36,748 bases of DNA from Syntrophomonadaceae bacterium (GTDB lineage: Bacteria > Bacillota > Ch66 > Ch109), in the NCBI GenBank assembly GCA_012519455.1, contig JAAYQE010000114.1:1-36748 (forward strand), written 5' to 3'. The notes under the pieces were generated by a model, which was not told where the DNA came from, ran no database searches, and saw nothing but the letters and a program-made list of their open reading frames with translations. Below are positions 9,201 to 17,538 of this stretch, in pieces. The translations under genes and the position numbers were made by a program. The number at the start of each line of letters is the position of its first letter. The stretch's first letter is position 1.

Positions 9201-9907
9201 GCTAGTTCGTCCTGCAAGCAAAGCTTTTCTTGTAGTATGGAATTTAATGCTTGCTCCTGTTCCACGGTTAATAACTGCGTCCCCGCCAGCTCAGCCTGTA
9301 AACTTTCCAGTTTTCTACGTTCTGCCGTCCGATGCTCATGTACCTTGATCGAGATCTGACTGTAGATTTCGGTACCGGTTATTTGCTCCAAGATAGGAGC
9401 CCGTGCATCCGGCGGGGCCTGGAGAAACGCCGCAAAATCTCCCTGGGCCAGCAACATAGAGCGGGTAAAGCGATCGAAATCCATCCCGGACACTTCTTCT
9501 ACCCGTGCGGCCACATCGCGAATTTTGGCCTCCAGTACTTCGCCGGTCTTTGCATTAGAAATTTCATGTCTTGCATTCTGCAGGTTGCCATCCGGTTTTT
9601 TGCGGGCCCGATGCTGACTCCAGTGACAACAAAAACGACCGGCCCGGGTCTCGAAAACCACCTCGGCAAAGCATTCACCGGACTGACGCGTCATGATCTC
9701 ATTACTGGTTGCGGTGATACTGCTTAATCGAGGGGTCCGACCATAAAGAGCCAGGCAAATCGCATCAAGAAGCGTAGTTTTTCCCGAACCGGTGGGGCCG
9801 GTAATAGCAAATATACCATCAGACGTATAGGCAGGATGGGTAAAATCCACCTTCCATTCACCCATTAGCGAATTTAAATTTTTGAACCGTACCTCAAGTA
9901 TCCGCAT
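6239..9907 (-). CDS. sbcC: Exonuclease subunit SbcC (Rad50-like ATPase)
   Basis: Large SMC-like ATPase of the SbcCD nuclease, which cuts DNA hairpins and protein-blocked ends. An N-terminal Walker A (GPTGSGKTTLLDAI) is followed by about 900 residues of coiled coil, interrupted near residue 600 by the zinc-hook CxxC (CPLCG). Then come the ABC signature LSGGES and Walker B DSLFLDEGFGTLDEDAL near the C-terminus. The frame opens at TTG 9913, but the AGGGGG that overlaps the sbcD stop sits 7 nt before ATG 9907, so I take ATG 9907 (1222 aa); the alternative adds two residues. Longer than E. coli SbcC (about 1050) through extra coiled coil. It is translationally linked to sbcD. Confidence 0.95.
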   Translation of the reverse strand: MRILEVRFKNLNSLMGEWKVDFTHPAYTSDGIFAITGPTGSGKTTLLDAICLALYGRTPRLSSITATSNEIMTRQSGECFAEVVFETRAGRFCCHWSQHRARKKPDGNLQNARHEISNAKTGEVLEAKIRDVAARVEEVSGMDFDRFTRSMLLAQGDFAAFLQAPPDARAPILEQITGTEIYSQISIKVHEHRTAERRKLESLQAELAGTQLLTVEQEQALNSILQEKLCLQDELAKQCEWLRKARGWLEGITALEKEIAVLEEQWQHFEERQEAFQPDLERLNRARKAIVVEGDYIRVSELRNQQNQEREELVKARKHLPGWETAQAEALQTWQTAVDQQKQARVTQNLEAETIKQVREIDFRIADKLQRIEKLAELIELLKHQHQECCKHIGEREEALKAAQAALSEVELYLGQNAVDAGLVTNLKVLNKMFDTLHSLDTQCTAADKKLADASRIKTLSTAASAELTLAYKKSQAELTQLEQEYQHLDMEIMDLLKGQELSAWRDQLDALKERKGLLEVTEQTLERIHVTRQNLDELKTRRHALVKEQLRLVGEINFYTERKTDQEREVEHLETRVALLNRIRDLEAERARLEDGQPCPLCGAIEHPYAKGNLPVLDEAEAALQSAKKELKDISELLAKLKIHEATTTRDLEQNGEDVEKQKALLEAEEKRSAEVWLKLQITASPGERLAKVANEKAIVQSRIIEGASHIMEVEQKAKKEKVLLQALEKARKAYAEADKALQNAEHKREFAERDYDRLDKEYAALKEQFADARREVLKEVAIYGINDLPEKLNSLLGHFTQRCGQWQTKLIEKSDHEKNITDLKLELEKQRVLRDKLDEELEARQQEQAEWRSQLEVLRRERFVLYGDKNPDIEEKQRADEVERAEKELEQAQMDHDKIEREVNYIKVRIDSLNDSIQRRTEVLSRAEQELTAHLKRAGFEDEDAYCTSCLAEEERDQLTEKVNALNQEKTELQTRRQDKHTTLQAERKKAITDEPYDTVQQKLAAYESSLKETQQEIGAIKRDLDNNEDLRIKQQQRLADIELQKKECTRWDMLHELIGSADGKKYRNFAQGLTFEMMVAHANRRLQKMTDRYLLLRDHTQPLDLNVIDNYQAGEIRSTKNLSGGESFIVSLALALGLSQMASRNVRVDSLFLDEGFGTLDEDALDTALDTLAGLQQDGKLIGVISHVAALKERISTQIQVIPETSGRSIISGPGCQRI

Positions 9908-9918
9908 CTCCAATCCCC

Positions 9919-11148
9919 CTATTCCGCTTGGGGGTCGTCTTCCTCAAGGGAAGCGACCACCTCTCGGTACGCCAGTAATAGTTCCTCACGCTGTACTTCA
10001 GGCACATCATGCGCCTCCAAACAACGCCAAAACACCTCGTTATGCTTCAGATCATCTAGTGTTTCCTCCATGGCCATACTGCTCATAGCTTGTTCTAGGA
10101 CCCGGTTGTTTTTTACGCGCAAAATTTCCAAGTCGGTCCCGTTTATCGCTTCATCTAGGCGCTCGCGCAAATCACCGATGATCGCATCTCCTTTATAGAT
10201 GACTTCCAGCCAGGCGCGGCTACCGCTCAACCTCAATTCATTGAGACGGGCGGTAATATCCTCCCAATCACCGCAAATCTTTTCTAACGCTTGAAACACC
10301 GGAACCGGAATATGGCTAACTACCGGCTGCGTACCGGTGAACACCACCTGACAGACGCTTTTCGCCCGAGTAGCCTCCCCAAACCCCATCGGCAAGGGAG
10401 AACCGCAATAACGTTGGGTATCCATTCCCCCCACTTTCTGGGACAGATGCAAATGCCCAAGGGCAAGGTAATCAATGTTCGGCGGGAACACGTCAGCTCC
10501 CACATAAGCTAAGGACCCAATATAAAGATCGCGCACCCCATCCCCTTCAACCGTCTGACCCCCGGCTGTAAACAGGTGTCCCATAGCCACCATCGGCACC
10601 GGCCGGCTCAGTTGGGTACGAATTTGCTCGGCTGCTGTAACAACCTGACGATAATGTTGGCGAATCCCTTCCACGAGCTTGCGTTCCTTATCTTCCTGGC
10701 TTTCCCCTGCCTCAGCCTGACGCATATCCCGGTCCCGAAGATAGGGAACCGCACACACGATAAGTTCCGGTTCACCGTTAGGGTCCGACAGGACCAACAC
10801 TTCATCTTCCGGAGACCTGCACATACTCCCAACTACATAAACGTTTAGAAACCGCAGAACCTCCCGAGGTGCATTCAAGAAAGAAGGCGAATCATGGTTA
10901 CCTGCTGTTATTACTACGTGACGACAGGCAGAATTGGCTACCCGGCATAAAAACCGATAATACAATTCCTGAGCGCGGTTGCTGGGGGTACTATTATCAA
11001 ACACATCTCCGGCCACCAGAAGAGCTTCAACTTTCTCCTCCTCAATCAGGTCGGCCAACCAAACCAGAAACGCCTCATGCTCTTCATATCTTTTTCGTCC
11101 ATATAAGGAACGCCCAATATGCCAGTCCGAAGTGTGAATCAGTTTCAT
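9919..11148 (-). CDS. sbcD: Exonuclease subunit SbcD (Mre11-like nuclease)
   Basis: 409-aa Mn-dependent phosphoesterase partner of SbcC. The metal-site motifs are in order: TSDWHIG (D7, H9), VAGDVFD, AGNHDS, MGHLF and ALGHLHL. The C-terminal part provides the SbcC-contact region. The Shine-Dalgarno AAAGGAG lies 7 nt before ATG 11148. Its TAG stop overlaps the Shine-Dalgarno of sbcC. No LexA-like box (GAAC-N4-GTTC) was found in the short upstream gap. Confidence 0.95.
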   Translation of the reverse strand: MKLIHTSDWHIGRSLYGRKRYEEHEAFLVWLADLIEEEKVEALLVAGDVFDNSTPSNRAQELYYRFLCRVANSACRHVVITAGNHDSPSFLNAPREVLRFLNVYVVGSMCRSPEDEVLVLSDPNGEPELIVCAVPYLRDRDMRQAEAGESQEDKERKLVEGIRQHYRQVVTAAEQIRTQLSRPVPMVAMGHLFTAGGQTVEGDGVRDLYIGSLAYVGADVFPPNIDYLALGHLHLSQKVGGMDTQRYCGSPLPMGFGEATRAKSVCQVVFTGTQPVVSHIPVPVFQALEKICGDWEDITARLNELRLSGSRAWLEVIYKGDAIIGDLRERLDEAINGTDLEILRVKNNRVLEQAMSSMAMEETLDDLKHNEVFWRCLEAHDVPEVQREELLLAYREVVASLEEDDPQAE

Positions 11149-11196
11149 AGGTTACTCCTTTTTCAAAAAATTTCGAGGGGTGTCTGACCGACTGCG

Positions 11197-11234
11197 AAAA
11201 AAAGGAAGACCCTCGAAGCGTGCTTCGAAGGTCT
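11197..11234 (-). terminator. Intrinsic terminator of the thl-gctB operon
   Basis: 12-bp stem (11207-11218 with 11223-11234, one G-T pair), loop CGTG, followed on the minus strand by TTCC and a run of seven T. It lies 30 bp beyond the gctB stop and separates the operon from sbcDC. Confidence 0.88.
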
Positions 11235-11263
11235 ATTCTAGACCCGACTATTATTTTACCACT

Positions 11264-12073
11264 TTACGCCAGGAAAATCCCCTCCGCGTCGATTGCTTTA
11301 TACAATAGTTCCAATTCGTGGTAGGTTGGGGGTACGGTTTCTCCACTAACCCGAGAAATATCAAGATCAAAATCACAGTTATTCTTTACATCTTCCGGGG
11401 TAAATCCCGGATGTACGGTATCTAAATACATCTCTCCGGTTACTGCATCAAACCGAAATACGGCCATATTGGTAATTACCGCTGAGGGGCCCCCTCGGAA
11501 AAACTTTCCATAAACCTCCTGTTTAGGTGCCATTTCTCCGCTGGGGAATTTGCGCACCCTCCAGCCGGGAGAGGTAATATATTGACAGGCTTCGGTAAAC
11601 CGGCGTTTTTCCTGTACCATAATAAATACGGTACGCCGGGCTAGAGAATTTATATCCGGGTTGCCGCCGCTGCCGGTTAACCGTATCTGCGGCTTAAGGT
11701 AATTTCCAATCACCGTAGTATTGACATTTCCGTACTTATCAATCTCAGCCCCGCCCAAAAAAGCCAGATCCACTACTCCTCGCTGCAATTGACTAAAAAC
11801 ATCAAACAATCCGGAGCAAATAGCGGCTTGATAAGCGCAGCGGGCATCACCTACTGAAGCGGGTAGATGAATAGGCCGTCCATCTACGGTACCTGCTTCG
11901 TATACACAGCAAGCGTTTGGGGCTGTAGTCCTCTGGGCCAACATAATGGCCAGCATCGGTAACCCGGTCCCTGCAAACACTACCTCCCCGTCTTGGACCT
12001 CTCGAGCTGCGGAAACCGCCAGGATATCACCAACTTTGTATTCGCCGGGTTTAGCTAATTCCTGGTTACGCAT
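11264..12073 (-). CDS. CoA-transferase subunit B (glutaconate CoA-transferase type)
   Basis: 269-aa beta subunit of a family I CoA-transferase, closest by eye to GctB of Acidaminococcus (about 266 aa). The catalytic glutamate that forms the CoA thioester is E59 in VYEAG. The segment FLGGAEIDKYGNVN is typical of the family. Its ATG directly follows the TAA of the A subunit, giving tight 1:1 coupling. In this operon it probably moves CoA between an acyl-CoA (butanoyl-, acetoacetyl- or a dicarboxyl-CoA) and a free acid; the substrate pair is not readable. It is the last gene before a strong terminator. Confidence 0.85.
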   Translation of the reverse strand: MRNQELAKPGEYKVGDILAVSAAREVQDGEVVFAGTGLPMLAIMLAQRTTAPNACCVYEAGTVDGRPIHLPASVGDARCAYQAAICSGLFDVFSQLQRGVVDLAFLGGAEIDKYGNVNTTVIGNYLKPQIRLTGSGGNPDINSLARRTVFIMVQEKRRFTEACQYITSPGWRVRKFPSGEMAPKQEVYGKFFRGGPSAVITNMAVFRFDAVTGEMYLDTVHPGFTPEDVKNNCDFDLDISRVSGETVPPTYHELELLYKAIDAEGIFLA

Positions 12074-13054
12074 TTATCTCGTCCCCCTCTTCACCTTACT
12101 CGAATACTTTAAGGCCGAATTGGACCGCAGGGTTTCCAAACGCCTAATTCCCAATTTTTCTAGATATTCATCATGATTATTCACTCCAAAAATCCACTTT
12201 TCCGCCCAAGCATCAAAGCCTTCCTGAGTACGGGTTTCATTATAAAAATCACGGATAAAGGCTCCATCTGCCTCATACATACCAAAACAGCCGGTTGGAT
12301 GCGCAGCCCAAGGTAACTCAACTATCGCGTCCACCAGATAAGGGGGAATCAGATTGCGTTCTGGTTCCTGACGCAAATATTCTTCAGGGACAACTTCTTC
12401 GGCAATCACGATCAGTTTATTGGCTGCCTTAGCCGCCTCTTCATCACTGAATTTCTGGCCCCAAATTTGAACCGTGCCTTCTTCCCCAACTTGCTGAGCC
12501 AACATAATACAGACATCGGGCCGGGCAGCCGGCACATGCAGAAGGGTACCCATATCATAAAACGTATCGTTAACAAACTGATATTTAGCCCGAGGAATCC
12601 GGGTGTCCGATCCATCACGTAATCCGGTCCGACCTAGTATATCGTACTCGGGATTTATAATGTCGGTACCCAAAGACGCCGCCGTCGGTAAATAAGGCAC
12701 GCCCATGGCTCCAGCCGTTAGCCGCAGTAGCATATGCAGATGGCTGTAGTCTTCGACAATCAATTCCCCGGACATTACCTTGCGGGCCAGATTGCCACCC
12801 AGTTTACCAAATAATTCATGTCCGATCCAACAGGATTCCCATATTTTTACACAGCCAGCCCCAATGAGTACCTCTCCATGCGTTCCGGAATTAACCTCCA
12901 CCAGGTGAAGATTCTTTTTCTGCTGCCGTACAATCTCGTAAATCGCCGCCATAGGTCGACGCCAGATCGTAAAACCGCTGAAAGTCAACATATCCCCATC
13001 TTGAATCATTTGGATCGCATCCGTAAGGGACATCTTTTTACTCGGTTTTGCCAC
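12074..13054 (-). CDS. CoA-transferase subunit A (glutaconate CoA-transferase type)
   Basis: 326-aa alpha subunit, matching the GctA length of about 320 rather than the shorter AtoD/CtfA type (about 220). It opens with SLTDAIQMIQDGDMLTFSGF, the usual N-terminus of family I CoA-transferase alpha chains. GTG start at 13054 with AAAGGGGG upstream. Partner of the adjoining B subunit; part of the thl-hbd-crt-acd-gctAB run. Confidence 0.85.
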   Translation of the reverse strand: MAKPSKKMSLTDAIQMIQDGDMLTFSGFTIWRRPMAAIYEIVRQQKKNLHLVEVNSGTHGEVLIGAGCVKIWESCWIGHELFGKLGGNLARKVMSGELIVEDYSHLHMLLRLTAGAMGVPYLPTAASLGTDIINPEYDILGRTGLRDGSDTRIPRAKYQFVNDTFYDMGTLLHVPAARPDVCIMLAQQVGEEGTVQIWGQKFSDEEAAKAANKLIVIAEEVVPEEYLRQEPERNLIPPYLVDAIVELPWAAHPTGCFGMYEADGAFIRDFYNETRTQEGFDAWAEKWIFGVNNHDEYLEKLGIRRLETLRSNSALKYSSKVKRGTR

Positions 13055-13083
13055 TGCTTGAACCCCCTTTAATCTTTTCTATA

Positions 13084-14226
13084 CTACGCCAGGATCCGCT
13101 TGGCGATTACAATCCTTTGAATTTGATTCGTTCCTTCATAGATCTGAGTAATCTTGGCATCCCGCATATACCTTTCTACCTGGTACTCCCGGCAGTAACC
13201 ATATCCCCCAAACAACTGTACACAGTCAGTAGTTACCCGCATCGCCGTATCCGTTGCATAACGTTTAGCCATTGAAGCTTCAAGGGAATGCGGCAGTTGA
13301 TTATCCTTTAACCAGGCAGCCCGATGAATCAATAAACGAGCAGCCTCGATTTCCGTAACCATATCGGCCAGCATCCATTGCACGCCTTGATTAGCGGTTA
13401 GTGGTCGGCCAAATTGTTCTCGGCTCTTCACATAAGGAAGGGTAAGATCAAAACAACCCTGAGCAATACCCAATCCCTGTGCCCCAATGCTGATTCGACC
13501 CCCGTCCAATAAGGCCATGGCTACGTTAAAGCCTTTGCCTTCTTCCCCCATTCGATTTTCTACCGGGATTTCCATGTTTTCAAAGGTAAGGGCTACGGTT
13601 GCCGAACCATTCAACCCCATCTTTTCTTCTGGTTTCCCGATAATTAAACCTGGCGCATCTTTATCGACAATTAAACAGGTGATTCCCTGGTGATTTCTGG
13701 TTGTAGGATCCGTACGTACGAAAGTTACGTACATATCTGCATATCCACCGGATGTAATAAAAATCTTGTTCCCATTTACGATATAGCGATCTCCTCGGCG
13801 AACCGCGGAAGTACGAAGACTGGCTGCATCAGAGCCGGCAGAGGGTTCGGTAAGGGCAAAGGCCCCCAGCATCTCGCCTTTACACAAAGGTTTTAAATAC
13901 TTCTCCTTCTGTTCTTCCGTCCCGAAAAGATAGGTAGACATACAGCCTAATCCGGTGTGTACCGCGACAATTACTGCGGTCGAAGCACAGGCTTTGGCCA
14001 GTTCCTCGATATACATTGCAAACGATAAATAGTCACCCCCGGCCCCGCCCCATTCCTCGGGTAAAGGAAGTCCCATTAAACCTAGCTCACCCAGTTTTTT
14101 TAAAGTATCCAGTGGAAATTTATGATATTTATCCGTATCAGCTGCTATCGGAGCGATTTCTTTTTGTACAAATCTACGAATGGTATCCCGAAACATTAAT
14201 TGTTCTTCGTTTAAACGAAAATCCAC
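13084..14226 (-). CDS. Short-chain acyl-CoA dehydrogenase (butyryl-CoA dehydrogenase-like)
   Basis: 380-aa FAD-dependent dehydrogenase interconverting acyl-CoA and 2-enoyl-CoA, cytoplasmic. The catalytic base is E364 in IYEGTNQIQR, its usual place in short-chain enzymes. FAD/substrate motifs AFALTEPSAGSD and FITSGGYADM are intact. GTG start at 14226 with AGGAGAG upstream. Such enzymes pass electrons to ETF, but no etfAB lies beside this gene as it does in classical bcd-etfBA clusters, so ETF must come from elsewhere. The direction, butyrate formation or oxidation, cannot be decided. Confidence 0.9.
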   Translation of the reverse strand: MDFRLNEEQLMFRDTIRRFVQKEIAPIAADTDKYHKFPLDTLKKLGELGLMGLPLPEEWGGAGGDYLSFAMYIEELAKACASTAVIVAVHTGLGCMSTYLFGTEEQKEKYLKPLCKGEMLGAFALTEPSAGSDAASLRTSAVRRGDRYIVNGNKIFITSGGYADMYVTFVRTDPTTRNHQGITCLIVDKDAPGLIIGKPEEKMGLNGSATVALTFENMEIPVENRMGEEGKGFNVAMALLDGGRISIGAQGLGIAQGCFDLTLPYVKSREQFGRPLTANQGVQWMLADMVTEIEAARLLIHRAAWLKDNQLPHSLEASMAKRYATDTAMRVTTDCVQLFGGYGYCREYQVERYMRDAKITQIYEGTNQIQRIVIAKRILA

Positions 14227-14279
14227 AGTTTTCTCTCCTCTCTTAAGGAATAAACCTGGAGAGATCGCGGGATTATCCC

Positions 14280-14303
14280 CCGGCGCTGCTGCTTTGTAGC
14301 CGG
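14280..14303 (-). other. Stem-loop in the crt-acd intercistronic gap
   Basis: CCGGC (14280-14284) pairs with GCCGG (14299-14303) across a 14-nt loop, in the 93-bp gap between crt and acd. No U tract follows, so an RNA-processing or stability element is more likely than a terminator. Weak support. Confidence 0.3.
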
Positions 14304-14319
14304 TTAGTTGCTTCGCTTA

Positions 14320-15102
14320 TTATTTTCCGATAAATTTGGGTTTTCTCTTTTCTAAAAATGCGGTCATGCCCTCCCGTTGATCCTGGGTGGCAAAACACAG
14401 ACCAAATAAATCTGCTTCGTGGGTCATCGCTTTATCTACATCCATCTCCAATCCTTCATCCACTGCGGCCTTGCATAAACGCACAGCTACTTGTCCTTTG
14501 GAAATAATTTTATTCGCCAGTTCCCGACAGACCTCCATTAACTTTTCCTCCGGTACTACTCGATTAACCAAGCCAATCCGGTAAGCCTCTTGCGCATTAA
14601 TCATATCTCCGGTAAACAACAGTTCTTTAGCCCAGCTCTTGCCAATCAAGCGGGGTAATCTTTGGGTTCCAGCGAAGCCAGCGATCACGCCCAAACTTAC
14701 TTCCGGTTGCCCAAACTGACTTTTATCCGAAGCCACCCGAATATCACAAGCCATGGCTAGTTCACATCCGCCACCTAGCGCATAACCGTTAATCGCTGCA
14801 ATTACCGGCCGTGGCATGTACTCTAGTTTACGTAAAATCGACTGTCCCAACCGTCCGAAGGCGCGACCTTCTAGGGCCGTCATGTTTTGCATATAGGCAA
14901 TATCCGCCCCGGCTACAAAAGCCTTGCCCCCGGCCCCAGTAAGAATTACCACATGAATCTCCTCATCCGAGCTAACCTCATCAATCACCTGGCTAAGTTC
15001 ATCTAATACTTCTTTATTCAAAGAATTCAAATAGCGGGGACGGTTGATGGTTACGATGGCTGTATTTCCTTCTTTTTCAAAAATCAAGGTATTCCAGGCC
15101 AC
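14320..15102 (-). CDS. crt: Enoyl-CoA hydratase (crotonase)
   Basis: 260-aa crotonase-fold enzyme hydrating 2-enoyl-CoA to 3-hydroxyacyl-CoA. Both catalytic glutamates are present: E114 in GGGCELAM and E134 in GQPEVSLG, spaced 20 residues as in rat crotonase (E144/E164). The oxyanion-hole segments FVAGADI and NGYALGGG are intact. GTG start at 15102 with AGGAGG 9 nt upstream, overlapping the end of hbd. Third step of the operon pathway. Confidence 0.93.
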   Translation of the reverse strand: MAWNTLIFEKEGNTAIVTINRPRYLNSLNKEVLDELSQVIDEVSSDEEIHVVILTGAGGKAFVAGADIAYMQNMTALEGRAFGRLGQSILRKLEYMPRPVIAAINGYALGGGCELAMACDIRVASDKSQFGQPEVSLGVIAGFAGTQRLPRLIGKSWAKELLFTGDMINAQEAYRIGLVNRVVPEEKLMEVCRELANKIISKGQVAVRLCKAAVDEGLEMDVDKAMTHEADLFGLCFATQDQREGMTAFLEKRKPKFIGK

Positions 15103-15118
15103 TGCACCAACCTCCTGG

Positions 15119-15970
15119 TTACTCGTATTGATAAAAACCTCTTCCGGACTTCCGACCCAACCAGCCGGCCTGTACGTACTGCCGAATCAGGGGACAGGGA
15201 CGGAATTTAGGATCACCGAAACCTTCATAAATCGCGTTCAAAATCGCTAAAACGGTATCCAAACCAATTAGATCCGCCTGGGCCAGAGGGCCCATTCGGT
15301 GGTTCATCCCATGGGTCATGGAATTGTCAATACCCTCAATAGTTGCAATTCCTTCATAAACGCAGAAAGCCGCTTCGTTAATCAAAATATGGGAAAGACG
15401 GGTGGAAATAAAGCCGGGAAAATCTTTGGCTTCTACAGGCACCTTATCCATAAAGAGGCTTAGATCAACAATGGTTTTCGTTACTTCGGGACTGGTGGCT
15501 AGACCTTGAATCACTTCCACTAATTTCATCACCGGCGCTGGGTTCATAAAATGCATACCTAACACCTTATCTGGTCTACGCGTTACCCCGCCCAATTTAG
15601 TAATTGGCATCGTAGAAGTATTAGTAGCCAATATCGTATGGGGAGGACAAACTTCATCCAGTTTGCGAAAAACCTTTTCTTTAACCGCCCAATTTTCCAC
15701 CACGGCTTCGATTACGAAATCACAATCTTTAGCGTCCTCAAGATTAGTAGAAGGAATAAGACGTGCCATAACCGCTTCCTTCGCTTCTATCGTCATTTTG
15801 CCTTTCTCCACGCTGCGTGATAGGAGCTTGTTGGTAAAATTAAATGCCTTCTGCACTAAATCTAAGTTTAAATCGTTAAGCATGGTTTCAAACCCATACT
15901 GGGCGGTTAACTGAGCAATTCCTCCACCCATCTGGCCTGCCCCTACCACCATAATTTTCTTAATTTCCAT
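15119..15970 (-). CDS. hbd: 3-hydroxybutyryl-CoA dehydrogenase
   Basis: 283-aa NAD(P)-dependent enzyme of the HAD family, monofunctional as in clostridia. The dinucleotide fold GAGQMGGGIAQ is at 9-19, the catalytic His is in GMHFMNPAPVMKLVE, and the C-terminal dimerisation domain has GLDTVL. It reduces acetoacetyl-CoA or oxidises 3-hydroxybutyryl-CoA. ATG 15970 has AAAGGAGGAGG upstream. It lies between thl and crt. Confidence 0.94.
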   Translation of the reverse strand: MEIKKIMVVGAGQMGGGIAQLTAQYGFETMLNDLNLDLVQKAFNFTNKLLSRSVEKGKMTIEAKEAVMARLIPSTNLEDAKDCDFVIEAVVENWAVKEKVFRKLDEVCPPHTILATNTSTMPITKLGGVTRRPDKVLGMHFMNPAPVMKLVEVIQGLATSPEVTKTIVDLSLFMDKVPVEAKDFPGFISTRLSHILINEAAFCVYEGIATIEGIDNSMTHGMNHRMGPLAQADLIGLDTVLAILNAIYEGFGDPKFRPCPLIRQYVQAGWLGRKSGRGFYQYE

Positions 15971-16024
15971 GCTCCTCCTCCTTTGATGCGGAAAGGTATC
16001 TCGTTAAAAATTAAATGAGGTTAC

Positions 16025-17203
16025 TTAATCAACCTTGATCAACATAGCATCGCCTTGAGCCGCACCACTGCAGATACAGGCTATTCCGTAACCGCCTCCA
16101 CGTGCCCGTAGTGCAAAAATCAAGTGCATCAAAATCCGCGCTCCACTAGCGCCAATGGGATGGCCGAAGGCAATGGCTCCCCCATCTACGTTCACCCGAT
16201 TGACGTCCCACCCGGTAATCCGCGTACTGGTGAGTGCAACCGCAGCAAAAGCCTCATTAGCCTCGAATAAAGCAATATCATTAACCGTTAATCCTTTTTG
16301 TTGGAGAAGTTTAGCGGTAGCTAATCCAGGTACAGTAGCAATGTATTTCGGATCCTGGGCCACCTCTACATGTCCCTTTATCGTTGCTAAGGGCTCAAGG
16401 CCCAATTTCATAGCTTTTTCTCGGGACATAAGCACCAAAGCCCCGGCTCCGTCATTAACTCCCGGCGCATTACCGGCTGTTACCGTTCCATCTTTAATAA
16501 ATATTGGCGGTAATTTAGCTAGCCCTTCGAGCGTTGTATCTGAGCGAGGACCTTCGTCTGTATCTACTATCGTGGTTCCTTTTCTACCTTTGATCTCCAC
16601 GGGAACAATTTCCTCCCGCAAACGTCCGGCCTTGATCGCCTCTGAAGCTAATTGCTGACTGCGTAAGGCCCATTCATCTTGCTCCTGACGGGTAATGCCA
16701 AATTCTTGCGCTACTTCAGAACCGTGTACGGCCATATGACGATTATAGACAGCGCACCATAGGCCATCATGTACCATCAAATCAATGGCTTTAGCGTCGC
16801 CCATACGAACGCCCCAGCGTATTCCCGGTAGAAGATAGGGAGCATTACTCATACTTTCCATACCGCCAGCTACGACTATCTCCGCTTCCCCCAAGCGAAT
16901 AGCCCACTCCCCTAAAGCAACGGAGATCAATCCCGAGGCACAAACCTTATTCACCGTAAGCGATGGAATTTCCCAGGGGATACCAGCCTTCCCGGCTGCC
17001 TGACGCGATGGTATTTGGCCACATCCTCCCTGCAGGACCTGTCCTAGGTATATATAGTCCACCTGTTCATTGGTAATCTGGGCGCGTTTAAGGGCTTCTG
17101 CCAGGACAATTCCGCCCAAATCCACCGCCTTAAGCGCCTGCAAGGCCCCTCCGAAACGACCAAAAGGGGTTCTGGCTGCGCTCACAATCACGGTTTCCCT
17201 CAC
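16025..17203 (-). CDS. thl: Acetyl-CoA acetyltransferase (thiolase)
   Basis: 392-aa thiolase condensing two acetyl-CoA to acetoacetyl-CoA or the reverse. The acyl-carrying Cys88 is in VNKVCASGL, the active-site His in [10 protein letters not shown], and the C-terminal Cys in a variant motif [13 protein letters not shown], where textbook biosynthetic thiolases have CIGGG. GTG start at 17203 with AGAGAGGGGG upstream. First gene of the six-gene operon; a 335-bp gap precedes it. Confidence 0.92.
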   Translation of the reverse strand: MRETVIVSAARTPFGRFGGALQALKAVDLGGIVLAEALKRAQITNEQVDYIYLGQVLQGGCGQIPSRQAAGKAGIPWEIPSLTVNKVCASGLISVALGEWAIRLGEAEIVVAGGMESMSNAPYLLPGIRWGVRMGDAKAIDLMVHDGLWCAVYNRHMAVHGSEVAQEFGITRQEQDEWALRSQQLASEAIKAGRLREEIVPVEIKGRKGTTIVDTDEGPRSDTTLEGLAKLPPIFIKDGTVTAGNAPGVNDGAGALVLMSREKAMKLGLEPLATIKGHVEVAQDPKYIATVPGLATAKLLQQKGLTVNDIALFEANEAFAAVALTSTRITGWDVNRVNVDGGAIAFGHPIGASGARILMHLIFALRARGGGYGIACICSGAAQGDAMLIKVD

Positions 17204-17318
17204 GTTAAACCCCCTCTCTTAAGCCTTAAAACTAGTTACATCCCAACCGACAAATAGTTTTTACACCATTAGGAAACTTTTTACCACCTCCCGACTAAAA
17301 CTGGAAATTACCCCTGGC

Positions 17319-17346
17319 ACTATATAGGTATTGGAGATATATACAA
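17319..17346 (-). promoter_or_regulatory. Weak candidate promoter for the thl operon
   Basis: Minus-strand TTGTAT (17346-17341), 16-bp spacer, TATAGT (17324-17319), about 115 bp before the thl start codon. Both boxes are partial matches. The rest of the 17204-17538 gap holds only the upstream operon's terminator; I see no ORF or riboswitch in it. Confidence 0.3.
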
Positions 17347-17409
17347 AATATTACAGGCGATTTCGTAGCTATTTCGGTATGGCTTCGCTTAAGGCCAACG
17401 AGTTGTCCC

Positions 17410-17467
17410 CAAAAAAAAGAAGGTCTTGAATTATGGGAAATCACTAACCCAAAATCCAAGACCTTCT
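17410..17467 (-). terminator. Strong two-tier intrinsic terminator of the DUF1538/PII operon
   Basis: An 11-bp perfect inverted repeat AGAAGGTCTTG (17418-17428 with 17457-17467) encloses a second small stem (TGGG/CCCA), and on the minus strand a run of eight or more T follows. It sits 72 bp after the PII-like gene and insulates the thl operon. Confidence 0.88.
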
Positions 17468-17538
17468 AAAATTTTGTTATATAGAATATGACCATAAATA
17501 TATGGTTATCAGTAGAACGTTATAAGGGGAGAATGTTT

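Noticed and set aside
11149-11206. LexA box upstream of sbcD
   Set aside because: No CGAAC-N4-GTTCG-like palindrome is present; the T-rich and CTCGAAA sequences belong to the terminator and leader.
17204-17400. Sigma-54 promoter for the thl operon
   Set aside because: A GTGCCAGG stretch looked suggestive, but the GG-N10-GC spacing of -24/-12 elements is not met.
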